Assembly (NCBI RefSeq): GCF_001591965.1
Contig: NZ_BCVX01000003.1
Span: 124,001 to 188,000 of the forward strand
DNA from: Lysinibacillus odysseyi 34hs-1 = NBRC 100172
GTDB lineage: Bacteria; Bacillota; Bacilli; Bacillales_A; Planococcaceae
Length of the DNA: 64,000 nucleotides
Direction: 5' to 3'
Shown: positions 1 to 7,546 of the stretch, in pieces
Layout: the number at the start of each line of letters is the position of its first letter
Position numbering within the stretch: position 1 is the first letter of the stretch
Program-made: the position numbers and the translations under genes
Notes under the pieces: model-generated
Seen by the model: the letters and a program-made list of their open reading frames with translations, nothing else
Told to the model about the DNA's origin: nothing
Database searches by the model: none

Positions 1-125
1 TAATTGGCCGCGGAGAAACTCTCTATTCCAGTGACTTGCTTGAAAAAGCGATGGGAAAACGTACCGGTGAAACCGATTGCCCAATAGAGGTCGTCATTCA
101 TCGAAATAACTGGGTAGAAGTATAA
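1..125 (+). CDS. proB: Glutamate 5-kinase, C-terminal end (partial)
   Basis: This is the last 40 codons of an open frame entering from the left edge and ending at TAA 123-125. The residues read like the end of a PUA domain as found in ProB (a YSS motif, then GKRTGE, then IHRNNWVEV). ProB phosphorylates L-glutamate in the first step of proline synthesis. The stop codon overlaps the AAGGAGG ribosome site of proA, so the two genes are translationally coupled. The call rests on this short tail plus the proA neighbour; the kinase domain is outside the window. Confidence 0.85.
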   Translation, partial: IGRGETLYSSDLLEKAMGKRTGETDCPIEVVIHRNNWVEV

Positions 126-135
126 GGAGGACATT

Positions 136-1398
136 ATGAGTACAATTATTGACAATGAAGTAATGGAAAAAGGAAAACGAGCTAAAGCTGCGAGTTTTGT
201 CATGAATACCAAGACGACCGTGGAAAAAAATGCGGCGTTGCTGGCTATTGCCGACCAGTTAGAGCAAGACAAAAAGAAAATCATGATGGAAAATGAAAAA
301 GATTTACAAGATGGAAAGGAATCTGGGCTTGCAACCGCTACGCTAGACCGTATTATGCTAAATGAAGAGCGGATCAGCGCTATGAGCGAGGCTATCCGCC
401 TGCTTGTAGAATTGCCTGACCCTGTTGGTGAAGTGCTTGAAGACATTACGAAGGAAAATAGCCTTCATATTTTGAAAAAGCGGGTGCCTCTTGGAGTGAT
501 CGGGATGATCTATGAAGCGCGCCCTAATGTGACGGTCGATGCTGCAACCCTTTCCTTAAAGACGGGAAATGCTGTACTGCTGCGCGGCTCTTCTTCTGCC
601 AGATTTTCAAATATCGCGCTAGTCGCATCCATTCACCGTGCGTTAGAAAAGGCTTCTTTCCCGCAGGATGCCGTCTTGCTTATTGAAGACACATCCCGTG
701 AAACAGCTAAATCATTATTTAACCTAAACGAATATTTAGATGTCCTTATTCCGCGCGGAGGAAAAAAGCTGATTGACCTTGTCGTACGTGAAGCGAGTGT
801 TCCAGTGCTGGAAACAGGTGCCGGTAACTGTCATATATTCATCGATGCATCAGCCAATTACGATATGGCAGTAAAAATTACTTTAAACGCAAAGACACAG
901 CGCCCTTCTGTTTGTAATGCGGCTGAAAGTCTGCTGATCCACAAAGAGTTTTTCAGGATACATGGAGAGCAGCTATTAGCTATGCTTTCTGATGCAGGCA
1001 TTAAAATATACGGTGATGACAAAGTATGCAGCGTATTGCCTGCTGCCCTCCAAGCGTCCGAAGACCATTATGCCGAAGAATTTCTTGATTTAACGATCAG
1101 TGTAAAGATTGTGGATTCTATAGAAGAAGCGATTCTTCATATAAACAGATTCGGTACAAACCATTCAGAAGCAATTATAACGGAAAGCAGTAAGAATGCT
1201 AAATGCTTCCTGAACTCGGTAGACGCAGCAGCCGTTTATCATAATGCTTCTACACGCTTTACAGACGGCTTTGAATTCGGATACGGTGCGGAAATCGGGA
1301 TTTCCACACAAAAGCTCCATGCACGTGGTCCGATGGGTCTCCCTGCTTTAACTTCAACTAAATACTATGTGTTCGGCGATGGCCAGACGCGTGGGTAA
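136..1398 (+). CDS. proA: Glutamate-5-semialdehyde dehydrogenase (gamma-glutamyl phosphate reductase)
   Basis: ProA reduces gamma-glutamyl phosphate to glutamate-5-semialdehyde with NADPH in the cytosol, the second step of proline synthesis. The 420-residue length is normal for the family. It has the aldehyde dehydrogenase fold with the ProA signature around the nucleophile, RPSVCNAAE with Cys260. The cofactor region holds [10 protein letters not shown] (about 150-159), and a glycine-rich [10 protein letters not shown] stretch lies near 224-233. The ATG at 136 follows AAGGAGG at 124-130 with a good spacer. It is the second gene of a proBA operon, with a weak hairpin just after the stop. Nothing unusual is seen. 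Confidence 0.97.
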   Translation: MSTIIDNEVMEKGKRAKAASFVMNTKTTVEKNAALLAIADQLEQDKKKIMMENEKDLQDGKESGLATATLDRIMLNEERISAMSEAIRLLVELPDPVGEVLEDITKENSLHILKKRVPLGVIGMIYEARPNVTVDAATLSLKTGNAVLLRGSSSARFSNIALVASIHRALEKASFPQDAVLLIEDTSRETAKSLFNLNEYLDVLIPRGGKKLIDLVVREASVPVLETGAGNCHIFIDASANYDMAVKITLNAKTQRPSVCNAAESLLIHKEFFRIHGEQLLAMLSDAGIKIYGDDKVCSVLPAALQASEDHYAEEFLDLTISVKIVDSIEEAILHINRFGTNHSEAIITESSKNAKCFLNSVDAAAVYHNASTRFTDGFEFGYGAEIGISTQKLHARGPMGLPALTSTKYYVFGDGQTRG

Positions 1399-1403
1399 TC
1401 TTT

Positions 1404-1429
1404 AGACGTCTATTTTCTAATGGACGTCT
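1404..1429 (+). terminator. Weak hairpin after proA
   Basis: AGACGTC (1404-1410) can pair with GACGTCT (1423-1429) across a 12-nt loop, followed by a short pyrimidine stretch CTTTAC. The stem is only 7 bp and the U-tract is poor, so termination here would be modest. Confidence 0.4.
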
Positions 1430-1725
1430 CTTTACTTAGCAAATACGTTATTTATAGACAAGTAATTATCATAAAAGAAGTTTTACTAGGTAAAAAGGTT
1501 TGTTTCGCGAAATTGAAAATTGAATACGCATAATTCATGGCAAGATTTGCGGAAATAGCAGTGGAAAATGCGCATTTATTTTTTCACCTACAGTTAATTG
1601 TTATGTTTAAACACATATCTTCGTGGAAAAACACCAGTATAGTACAAGGTTTTTTAACCATTCTAAAAGAAGGTCCTTTTTCAGTAGCAATTAGAGTAAA
1701 AATCTAACAAAAAGAAGGTAATCAC
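1430..1725. other. AT-rich intergenic region before the flavin reductase gene
   Basis: No open frame with a ribosome site is visible in either direction. The right end must carry the promoter of the downstream gene; a CAGTATAGT stretch near 1635 is a possible -10 region, but no convincing -35 partner is seen. The ribosome site AGAAGG lies just before the ATG at 1726. Confidence 0.4.
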
Positions 1726-2274
1726 ATGAAAATCGTGGCAATCAACGGTAGCCTGCGAAAAGGCTCATACAACGGCAAGTTAATCGATGTTGTGAAAGCA
1801 AAATGTCCGGATAATATTACATTTGAAACAGCATCCATTGATGAACTGCCATTATTTAATGAAGATTTAGAAGCATCGCCTCCCGATCGCGTTCTCTCCT
1901 TTAAAGAGCAATTGGCAAACGCCGATATCCTCCTATTTGCCACGCCAAATTATAACGGGTCCATTCCGGGAGTATTAAAAAATGCGATTGATTGGGCATC
2001 CCGTTCCTATGACGGCCACCCAAATTCCTTAAGCGGAAAAATCGGAATGATAGTTGGAGCAACACCGGGCATGTCAGGTACACTTCCCGCTCAGATGCAT
2101 TTGGCGGAAATTCTGTCGCTGCTCAATGTGATGCTTGCCCCTCAGCCTCGTGTCATGGTATCGAATGCTCATGAAAAAACCAATGAAGAAGGTAAACTTG
2201 TGCTCGACGAGTTGAACGCCAAAGCGTTGGACAGTCTGCTGACTCGTACAATTAATTTAGCAAATAATCAATAA
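1726..2274 (+). CDS. NAD(P)H-dependent FMN reductase family protein
   Basis: This 182-residue protein has a flavodoxin-like fold. The N-terminus KIVAINGSLRKGSYNGKL is the FMN phosphate-binding loop of the NADPH-dependent FMN reductase (chromate/azo/quinone reductase) family. The segment LLFATPNYNGSIPGVLKNAIDW (near 70-90) is the second family signature, next to the isoalloxazine ring. Such enzymes use NAD(P)H to reduce quinones, azo dyes or metal oxyanions in the cytosol; the natural substrate cannot be read from sequence. It is a single-gene unit with an AGAAGG ribosome site and a strong terminator overlapping its stop codon. Confidence 0.88.
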   Translation: MKIVAINGSLRKGSYNGKLIDVVKAKCPDNITFETASIDELPLFNEDLEASPPDRVLSFKEQLANADILLFATPNYNGSIPGVLKNAIDWASRSYDGHPNSLSGKIGMIVGATPGMSGTLPAQMHLAEILSLLNVMLAPQPRVMVSNAHEKTNEEGKLVLDELNAKALDSLLTRTINLANNQ

Positions 2275-2302
2275 AGCTGGCAGAAGTCGCCAGCTTTTTT
2301 GT
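2274..2302 (+). terminator. Intrinsic terminator of the FMN reductase gene
   Basis: AAGCTGGC (2274-2281) pairs perfectly with GCCAGCTT (2289-2296) over a 7-nt loop, followed by a run of T. The left arm begins at the last base of the stop codon. Confidence 0.9.
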
Positions 2303-2392
2303 TGTTTTGTCACCTTATTATCTTATTATTCGAAATATATATTCAAAATACTGTTACATTTGCTATATTGATAGTGACAGGAGGATGTTACA

Positions 2393-3280
2393 GTGAATAT
2401 AACAGCAATGATAAAATTAACCATTTCAATGGCTATTTTCGGATCAATCGGTTTTTTTACAATACATACAGGTATACCAGCAGTAGAGCTCGTATTCATC
2501 CGATGTATTTGTGCGACGCTCTTTCTCGGGAGTTTGTGGATTGCTACCGGTGGTCATAAATCAGAAAAGTGGGAAAAGCTTGAGGTCGGAAAGACATTAA
2601 TTTGCGGCGTTTTTATTGTACTGAATTGGGTTTTTCTCTTTAAGGCATTTGAAGAAATGTCCATTTCGATCGCCATCTCTATTTACAATCTGGCGCCGAT
2701 TTTCGTGCTCATTTTAGGAGCAGTTCTATTGGCAGAGAAAATGACGTTCGGCGCGATACTCGCAACAATTGTTTGCTTTATTGGCAGTATTTTTATCGTA
2801 GGTATCGATAATTTTACCTCTATAAATGATTTCATTAGTTCCGGCTTTATATGGGCAATTCTTTCGGCCATATGTTATGCACTCACGATGTTTATGAGCA
2901 AAACAATTACCGGATTGTCGTCCTATGCCCTGACTTTCATCCAGACCACGGTCGGTATTTTTATGTTGGCACCCTTCTGTGATTTTAGTGTGTTCAACGG
3001 ACTGACAACATCTAATTGGCTCTATATCGCAGGTACAGGTCTTATTCATACCGGTTTTGTTTATTATTTATTTTTTGACAGTATCCGTAATCTATCAACG
3101 GTTGTCGTTTCGGTACTAGTTTTCGTCGATCCGGTTGTTGCAATTTTATTGGATGTCATACTGCTATCTTTCCGCCCTACTCTATTCCAAGTATTCGGTA
3201 TCCTGCTGATTTTTGGAGCCATAATTTATACAATCTATCAGCCACCTCAAAAAACTGTTATATCGGATGAAAAAGGATAA
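2393..3280 (+). CDS. EamA/DMT-family transporter
   Basis: This is a 295-residue, very hydrophobic protein with about ten predicted membrane spans in two homologous EamA halves. The first half covers roughly 5-140 and ends in the LAPIFVLILGAVLLAEK motif. The second covers roughly 150-285 and ends with PVVAILLDVILL. The drug/metabolite transporter superfamily exports amino acids, metabolites or drugs; no substrate can be assigned. The start is GTG at 2393 with AGGAGG at 2379-2384 and an 8-nt spacer. The gene stands alone and is closed by a strong bidirectional hairpin. Confidence 0.85.
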   Translation: MNITAMIKLTISMAIFGSIGFFTIHTGIPAVELVFIRCICATLFLGSLWIATGGHKSEKWEKLEVGKTLICGVFIVLNWVFLFKAFEEMSISIAISIYNLAPIFVLILGAVLLAEKMTFGAILATIVCFIGSIFIVGIDNFTSINDFISSGFIWAILSAICYALTMFMSKTITGLSSYALTFIQTTVGIFMLAPFCDFSVFNGLTTSNWLYIAGTGLIHTGFVYYLFFDSIRNLSTVVVSVLVFVDPVVAILLDVILLSFRPTLFQVFGILLIFGAIIYTIYQPPQKTVISDEKG

Positions 3281-3291
3281 TATTATTCAAA

Positions 3292-3338
3292 AAAGCTGTC
3301 CAATAAGCAAAACTTATCGGACAGCCCCTCTTTTTTTA
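3292..3338. terminator. Bidirectional terminator between the EamA gene and the ECF sigma locus
   Basis: The arm at 3295-3307 pairs with 3313-3325 (GCTGTCC/GGACAGC plus ATAAG/CTTAT with one mismatch). A T-run follows on the + strand and an A-run precedes on the + strand, so it can stop transcripts from both convergent units. Confidence 0.85.
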
Positions 3339-3436
3339 TATTCATAGCATTTTTTTGCATCCATCACGCCAATAAAGCAGTATATTTGCTGCAAATAATC
3401 CCATATAACATATCGGCCGCTTTTCCCGCTTCCCGC

Positions 3437-3688
3437 TCACAGTAAAAGTGCTTGGAAAATAGCGATACAAACCGCGCCGGCTACCGGCATAAATGTAAAT
3501 TTTATAAGACCTCCTGCAGAAGAAATTCCGTCTGTCAGAGGGTCTTTTGCCGGGGAAGCAAGATAGGCAAGGAAGTGTTCCCATCTATTGCGTTTACGGT
3601 GGTGGGCTAATTTTACCGGAATGTCCACCTTGTACTCATCCAACTGCCTCCTTAGCTGCTCTTCTTTTTTGAACTCATCCTTCAGCAT
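3437..3688 (-). CDS. Small membrane protein, candidate anti-sigma partner
   Basis: This 83-residue protein has a charged, coiled N-terminus (about 1-40) and one or two hydrophobic segments near the C-terminus (about 58-83). Its ATG lies inside the end of the sigma gene (14-nt overlap), so it is translationally coupled to it. Small single-span proteins encoded directly after ECF sigma genes are usually anti-sigma factors; that role is inferred here from position and topology only. I do not recognise the family. Confidence 0.6.
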   Translation of the reverse strand: MLKDEFKKEEQLRRQLDEYKVDIPVKLAHHRKRNRWEHFLAYLASPAKDPLTDGISSAGGLIKFTFMPVAGAVCIAIFQALLL

Positions 3689-4205
3689 GATAGTCTCCTT
3701 TCAATTGTTCTTTTAAGGATTTCATTGCAGCATGCATCCTTGATTTTACGGTACCTACCGGGATGGACAACACTTGAGCGATCTCCTCCTGCGGTAAATC
3801 GTGGTAGTAGGCAAGCAGGATGACAGCCCGTTGCTTTTCCGGTAAGATGGCAATTGCCTGCTGGATTGTCAACTTTTCCTCCGCTGAAAAGGATGCTGTA
3901 TTTACAGGAATGAGGAAAGGGAGAAGTGTACGCCACTTTTTGCGTCTATTCAGCTTATTTAGAAGAAGCCTATAGCTGATTTGGAATATGTATGATTTGA
4001 CTGTTCCTTTGCTGCTATCAAAATTGCTATGTGTTTTTTGCAATACTTCAAAGGTATCATGAACAATATCCATACTTAGCTGCTCTTCCCGCGTATACCG
4101 GAACAGGAAGCTATATAGAGCTTCATACATTCTTTCATATAAGATGCCGAATGCTTCCCTGTTACCTTGCTGATAGGCTGTCATCCACTCCTCATTGCTT
4201 TTCAT
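3675..4205 (-). CDS. ECF-type RNA polymerase sigma factor
   Basis: This 176-residue sigma-70 family protein has only regions 2 and 4, as in extracytoplasmic-function sigma factors. Region 2 spans about 20-90 (FGILYERMYEALYSFLFRYT, then DIVHDTFEVLQKTHSNF). Region 4 spans about 115-165, with LPEKQRAVILLAYYHDLPQEE and the helix-turn-helix IPVGTVKSRMHAAMKSL. It would direct RNA polymerase to promoters with a TGAAAC-like -35. The ATG has a GGGAGGAG ribosome site 6 nt upstream. It overlaps both the membrane-protein gene before it and the small gene after it by 14 nt, giving a tight three-gene operon. The subgroup was not identified. Confidence 0.9.
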   Translation of the reverse strand: MKSNEEWMTAYQQGNREAFGILYERMYEALYSFLFRYTREEQLSMDIVHDTFEVLQKTHSNFDSSKGTVKSYIFQISYRLLLNKLNRRKKWRTLLPFLIPVNTASFSAEEKLTIQQAIAILPEKQRAVILLAYYHDLPQEEIAQVLSIPVGTVKSRMHAAMKSLKEQLKGDYHAEG

Positions 4206-4572
4206 CCTGCTCTCCTCCCAAGTGAGCCCCTATAGACTTGAGCGTCACTGACAAGCGAGAGATTAGATAACACACGGTTACAATGACCCAGGCTTGAGAC
4301 TGATTCGTGAAAAACTGGACAAATGGACTGTCAATCGTCTGTCCGAACGACAGGACTATATTTAGTGCCTGTACACAAACAATTGTGTAGATCGCTACGA
4401 CAAGAGTCATTGTATCAAATACATTCCAGCGTAGAAAAATGGTTGTTTTCTTATAATTAATTTTGCCGTTTTCGCGTACTATGTACTTCCGATCAAACGG
4501 GATGGCAATAGCCATTAATACCGAAATCCATACCCCCATCATTGTCAATGAAATAATCCATCCAATTTCCAT
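4192..4572 (-). CDS. Membrane protein of the ECF sigma operon
   Basis: This 126-residue protein has three hydrophobic segments (near 3-25, 50-72 and 88-108) and a charged C-terminal tail. Function not recognised. It is the first gene of the sigma operon and overlaps the sigma start by 14 nt, so it may help sense the envelope signal or hold the sigma factor inactive (inference). ATG at 4572 is preferred because AGGGTG lies 6 nt upstream; a GTG nine bases earlier is possible. Confidence 0.65.
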   Translation of the reverse strand: MEIGWIISLTMMGVWISVLMAIAIPFDRKYIVRENGKINYKKTTIFLRWNVFDTMTLVVAIYTIVCVQALNIVLSFGQTIDSPFVQFFTNQSQAWVIVTVCYLISRLSVTLKSIGAHLGGEQDEKQ

Positions 4573-4616
4573 CCTAATCACCCTATCCTTCGAATGTATG
4601 TGATCTTTTCTCTATT

Positions 4617-4641
4617 TACGTACATTCCATATTTACTTTCA
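4617..4641 (-). promoter_or_regulatory. Candidate ECF-type promoter of the sigma operon
   Basis: On the minus strand TGAAAG (4641-4636) is followed after 15 nt by CGTA (4620-4617), resembling the TGAAAC/CGTA signature of ECF promoters with a slightly short spacer. It would make the operon autoregulated. The call is by eye; no start site is known. Confidence 0.4.
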
Positions 4642-4671
4642 ATAACTATACAAATGGCGGGATGAAAAGGT

Positions 4672-5154
4672 TCATTTTATTTCAGTTATTTTTCGTCCGG
4701 CTTTGAACAACAGCGGAATCAATGACAAAACAGCTCCGCCTACTATGATTGTCGAAAGCAATAGTTCCCATGGTGTGACGGTGTTCTCCGCATACATATG
4801 AGATAAAATAAAGCAATTGACCGGAATGTTCAGCAAGATTCCAGTCACCAATCCTGGCGCATATTTTTTCATTAAGATTGCAGCTGCTAGATGTGGAAAA
4901 ACAGCATTTATAATCATTGAGCCTAAAAAACCGATGAATATCCATTTTGTTAAATTTGCATATGGCCAAATCAGATAGCTGATTGCAGATAAATAAGCTA
5001 TCACTGTTATAATCGTTACAGCAAAGCGAAATTCTCCCTCTGCCACAGATTTTTGAACTCGTGAAGATTGCCGGGACCATGCTGGAAGCCAAATTGCTTC
5101 TTCGAGGTTATGTAATGTAATTGCTATACAAAAAAGTACAATAAGAAATTCCAT
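4672..5154 (-). CDS. HXXEE-domain integral membrane protein
   Basis: This 160-residue protein has four or five hydrophobic segments. Near its N-terminus (about 14-20) it carries LHNLEEA, the His-x-x-Glu-Glu motif that names the HXXEE family. The motif suggests a membrane-embedded metal site or enzyme, but no reaction is established. The start at 5154 is chosen because an ATAGGAGG ribosome site lies just upstream; the longer frame would add 20 residues of untypical sequence overlapping the promoter. It is a single gene on the minus strand, with a promoter whose spacer is a perfect palindrome. Confidence 0.75.
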   Translation of the reverse strand: MEFLIVLFCIAITLHNLEEAIWLPAWSRQSSRVQKSVAEGEFRFAVTIITVIAYLSAISYLIWPYANLTKWIFIGFLGSMIINAVFPHLAAAILMKKYAPGLVTGILLNIPVNCFILSHMYAENTVTPWELLLSTIIVGGAVLSLIPLLFKAGRKITEIK

Positions 5155-5212
5155 CTTACTTCCGCCTCCTATAAGACTGAATAGGAAAATAACCTGTAGT
5201 TTCCTTTTTTTC

Positions 5213-5240
5213 AATATAGCATAAGATATCTTATTACCAA
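5213..5240 (-). promoter_or_regulatory. Promoter of the HXXEE gene with a palindrome in the spacer
   Basis: On the minus strand TTGGTA (5240-5235) and the extended -10 TGCTATATT (-10 hexamer 5218-5213) are 16 nt apart. The spacer contains the perfect 14-bp palindrome ATAAGATATCTTAT (5221-5234). A regulator binding there would sit between the -35 and -10. Confidence 0.5.
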
Positions 5241-5268
5241 AATTAGGTTTTTAATAAACTTTTATTCT

Positions 5269-5898
5269 TCAGTCTATCTGGAAATCATCGTAGGTTATTA
5301 CTTTTTTCTCTCTTTGAATAAAGGAGTGGATCAATGATAGGGTAGTTTTATAAGATTGTTCATGATAGGCGGGCCCGTAAGGATCAGCAAATCCATGACA
5401 GCCTTCGACTATATGCACAAAAATATTTTCCGCTGTCAGACTCGCAGCGAGTTTTTTGACATCAAAAGACTTTTCCTCTTCTCCATAGACAAGCAGTACA
5501 GGACATGCAGGCTCTATATTCAGGGCATCTCTGATACGTGAGCCATAAACCCCCGAAACGGTTGTTACTTCCTTCATCCTGCTGCATAACCAGGCAACTG
5601 TAGCTCCTATACTAAATCCAACAACGTGGATTTCTTCATAATGGACACTCTCCTGTTTAATGAGAGACGAAATTTCTTCGGATGCCTGATCAAAGCCAAT
5701 TTGATTTATGAAATGCGTATAAGCCGCCTGCTCATCGTCGTAGGTGAATGCCTTCTCCTTGTGAATAAAATTTGGACAAAGAATATCATAGCCGGTACGA
5801 AAAAAATGCTCTGCATATTGCCGGATATGATCGTTGAGTCCATAAATTTCATGTAATAAGATAATTGATTTTTTAGATCCGCCTTCCAACCGAAGCAT
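5269..5898 (-). CDS. Alpha/beta hydrolase, dienelactone-hydrolase-like
   Basis: This 209-residue protein has the fold and spacing of the dienelactone hydrolase branch of alpha/beta hydrolases. An oxyanion-type LLHEIYGL lies at 14-21, the nucleophile elbow GFSIG has Ser96, a likely acid is Asp146, and His168 is in GCHGFADP. Classical dienelactone hydrolases use Cys as nucleophile, so this is probably a serine esterase of unknown substrate. The start has a TATAGGAGG ribosome site directly after a 13-bp hairpin. It stands alone between the HXXEE gene and btuF, and a role in the B12 unit upstream is not supported. Confidence 0.8.
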   Translation of the reverse strand: MLRLEGGSKKSIILLHEIYGLNDHIRQYAEHFFRTGYDILCPNFIHKEKAFTYDDEQAAYTHFINQIGFDQASEEISSLIKQESVHYEEIHVVGFSIGATVAWLCSRMKEVTTVSGVYGSRIRDALNIEPACPVLLVYGEEEKSFDVKKLAASLTAENIFVHIVEGCHGFADPYGPAYHEQSYKTTLSLIHSFIQREKKVITYDDFQID

Positions 5899-5918
5899 TA
5901 TTATTCCTCCTATAAAGA

Positions 5919-5959
5919 GGCTGCCGTTACTTAGTTCATTAGTAACGGCAGCCTTTTTT
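5919..5959. terminator. 13-bp hairpin upstream of the hydrolase gene
   Basis: GGCTGCCGTTACT (5919-5931) pairs perfectly with AGTAACGGCAGCC (5941-5953). The six-T run lies on the + strand, although all nearby genes are on the minus strand. On the minus strand the tail is only TCTTTAT. It may still end the btuF transcript or act in the hydrolase leader. Confidence 0.55.
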
Positions 5960-6063
5960 GCTGTATTATTTTTATCGGATAGGAAAATGCATACTCAAGC
6001 GCTCATTCCAAGCCCAATAATTGACCTTTTGCCCGTAATAAAGCTAACCTGTTATTTTTCGAG

Positions 6064-7005
6064 TTATTTAAAAAGTTCCGGATAAACTGTTTCTGCGACT
6101 AGTTTAACGGCATCGCCGATTCTTGTTGCAGGGCGGCTTAATATATTGCTATCCAGCTGGTATACTTCCCCATTTTTGATGGCTTGGATTGTATTCCAGC
6201 TTGCACGCGACTTGATTTCTCCGATTGGGTCTTCCGTATAGTTAACTGTCGTAATAATTAGCTCCGGATTTTTTGTAATGACATCTTCCTCTGCAACGCT
6301 GAACCAGCCTGCTTGATCAGCAAAGATATTCTCCACACCTGCAGCTTCTAAAATTTCATTTTGGAATGTTTCAGAAGCAGACGTCCAAATTTCCGGAGCA
6401 GGTGAGATTTCAAGATACACTTTTTTCTTTGTTTCTACCGCTGCTGTTTTTTCCTCTATATCTTTAATTTGTGTTTGAATTTCTTCAATGATATCGTCTG
6501 CTTTTTCCGTCTTTCCTACAACGTCACCAAGTTGTTCGATATCTCCGTATACATCTTCAAATGTAGCAGCAGATTTGATAACAAACACCTGTAGTCCCGC
6601 ATCCTCCAATTGAGCAACTTGCGATTCGTCGCCGCTTGTATAGGCAATTACAACATCAGGATTCAGTTCAACGATTCGCTCAGCATTAATTACAGTAGAA
6701 GTCGATACACGTTCAATGTCATTAGCCGCTTCCGGGTATGTATCATAGTCTGTAGCTCCGATAATTTTATCGCCGACACCCAGGGAAAATAGGATTTCTG
6801 TATTGCTCGGCTGAAGGGAAACAATCGTTTCCGGCGTTTTATCAAATGTAATTTCCTTGCCCCGGTCATCGACGACTGTATATGTGGTAGTTTCCTTCTC
6901 CGCCGTATCGCCTGTCTTTTTCTCATCAGTTGCTTGGTCGCTGTTGCAGGCTGCCAATAATAGCATCGCTGCTAAAGGCACTGTGTATTTCATGTTGAAC
7001 TTCAT
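6064..7005 (-). CDS. btuF: Corrinoid/siderophore-type ABC transporter substrate-binding lipoprotein
   Basis: This 313-residue protein has a lipoprotein signal (LLLAAC lipobox, Cys20) and an acidic/threonine-rich linker. A periplasmic-binding domain of the helical-backbone type follows: RIVELNPDVVIAYTSGDES is the typical N-lobe pattern and DVITKNPELIITTVNYTED the C-lobe one. Such proteins deliver cobalamin or Fe-siderophores to an ABC permease. Cobalamin is favoured because it is the last gene of the riboswitch-controlled unit, directly after a cobalamin adenosyltransferase. No permease or ATPase gene is nearby. ATG 7005 is chosen because its GGAGGATC ribosome site sits at the end of the preceding gene, one base after its stop. 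Confidence 0.8.
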   Translation of the reverse strand: MKFNMKYTVPLAAMLLLAACNSDQATDEKKTGDTAEKETTTYTVVDDRGKEITFDKTPETIVSLQPSNTEILFSLGVGDKIIGATDYDTYPEAANDIERVSTSTVINAERIVELNPDVVIAYTSGDESQVAQLEDAGLQVFVIKSAATFEDVYGDIEQLGDVVGKTEKADDIIEEIQTQIKDIEEKTAAVETKKKVYLEISPAPEIWTSASETFQNEILEAAGVENIFADQAGWFSVAEEDVITKNPELIITTVNYTEDPIGEIKSRASWNTIQAIKNGEVYQLDSNILSRPATRIGDAVKLVAETVYPELFK

Positions 7006-7006
7006 A

Positions 7007-7546
7007 TTATGATCCTCCGATTTTCCCGTATGCTTTCGATACAAATACTATTTCTTCAATATTTTGCAGTTTATTCGCTTCAATGCTTAACACAAAGAAT
7101 ACATTTGCAAGTAATCCTAAAAATTGGAATAAAATTTCCGGTACTTCCCGCTCTTCACTAACTTTATGCAGGGCCCTGTAAGATTTTTTCGCTTCACTTC
7201 TGCAAATATGAAGAGAGGATGCTCCGTGGCTTCCCTGAGGCAGCACAAACTGTTTGACCGCCTCTCCGGCACGTGCGACAAACTCATCATATATGCCGTC
7301 TAGCCACGCCAGATCCTCTGGTGTGATAGATAGCCGCCCGCGAACAGAGCCATTTACATGATAGGCAAGAGGTTGGATATGCCGTAGAATGCTAACGATT
7401 TCCCCTGTTCCTTTTTCTTTTTCCAAAACAGCGATTGCATGGCCAATTTGAGTGGTCATGGAATCGGTACGAATTTCATAATCTACTAGACAGCTTTTCT
7501 CACGCATAAACGGATAGCTTTTATACCGCCACTCATTTTTCTTCAC
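7007..7546 (-). CDS. ATP:corrinoid adenosyltransferase, PduO/MMAB-like
   Basis: This 179-residue protein carries late-family signatures of PduO-type cobalamin adenosyltransferases: VLPQGSHGASSLHICRSEAKK (about 100-120) matches the conserved P-x-G-S...LH-x-x-R segment, and PEILFQFLGLLANVFFVLSIEAN (about 135-157) the second motif. The N-terminal ATP loop is short and diverged, beginning near DYEIRTDSMTTQIGHA. The reaction moves the adenosyl group of ATP to cob(I)alamin, giving adenosylcobalamin. The GTG start overlaps the end of nrdF by 14 nt. Making AdoCbl in a transcription unit shut off by AdoCbl is classic product feedback. Confidence 0.82.
   Translation of the reverse strand: MKKNEWRYKSYPFMREKSCLVDYEIRTDSMTTQIGHAIAVLEKEKGTGEIVSILRHIQPLAYHVNGSVRGRLSITPEDLAWLDGIYDEFVARAGEAVKQFVLPQGSHGASSLHICRSEAKKSYRALHKVSEEREVPEILFQFLGLLANVFFVLSIEANKLQNIEEIVFVSKAYGKIGGS

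Noticed and set aside
3342-3584. 80-codon frame overlapping the small ECF partner gene
   Set aside because: Shadow of the 83-residue frame, with no ribosome site and crossing into the terminator region.
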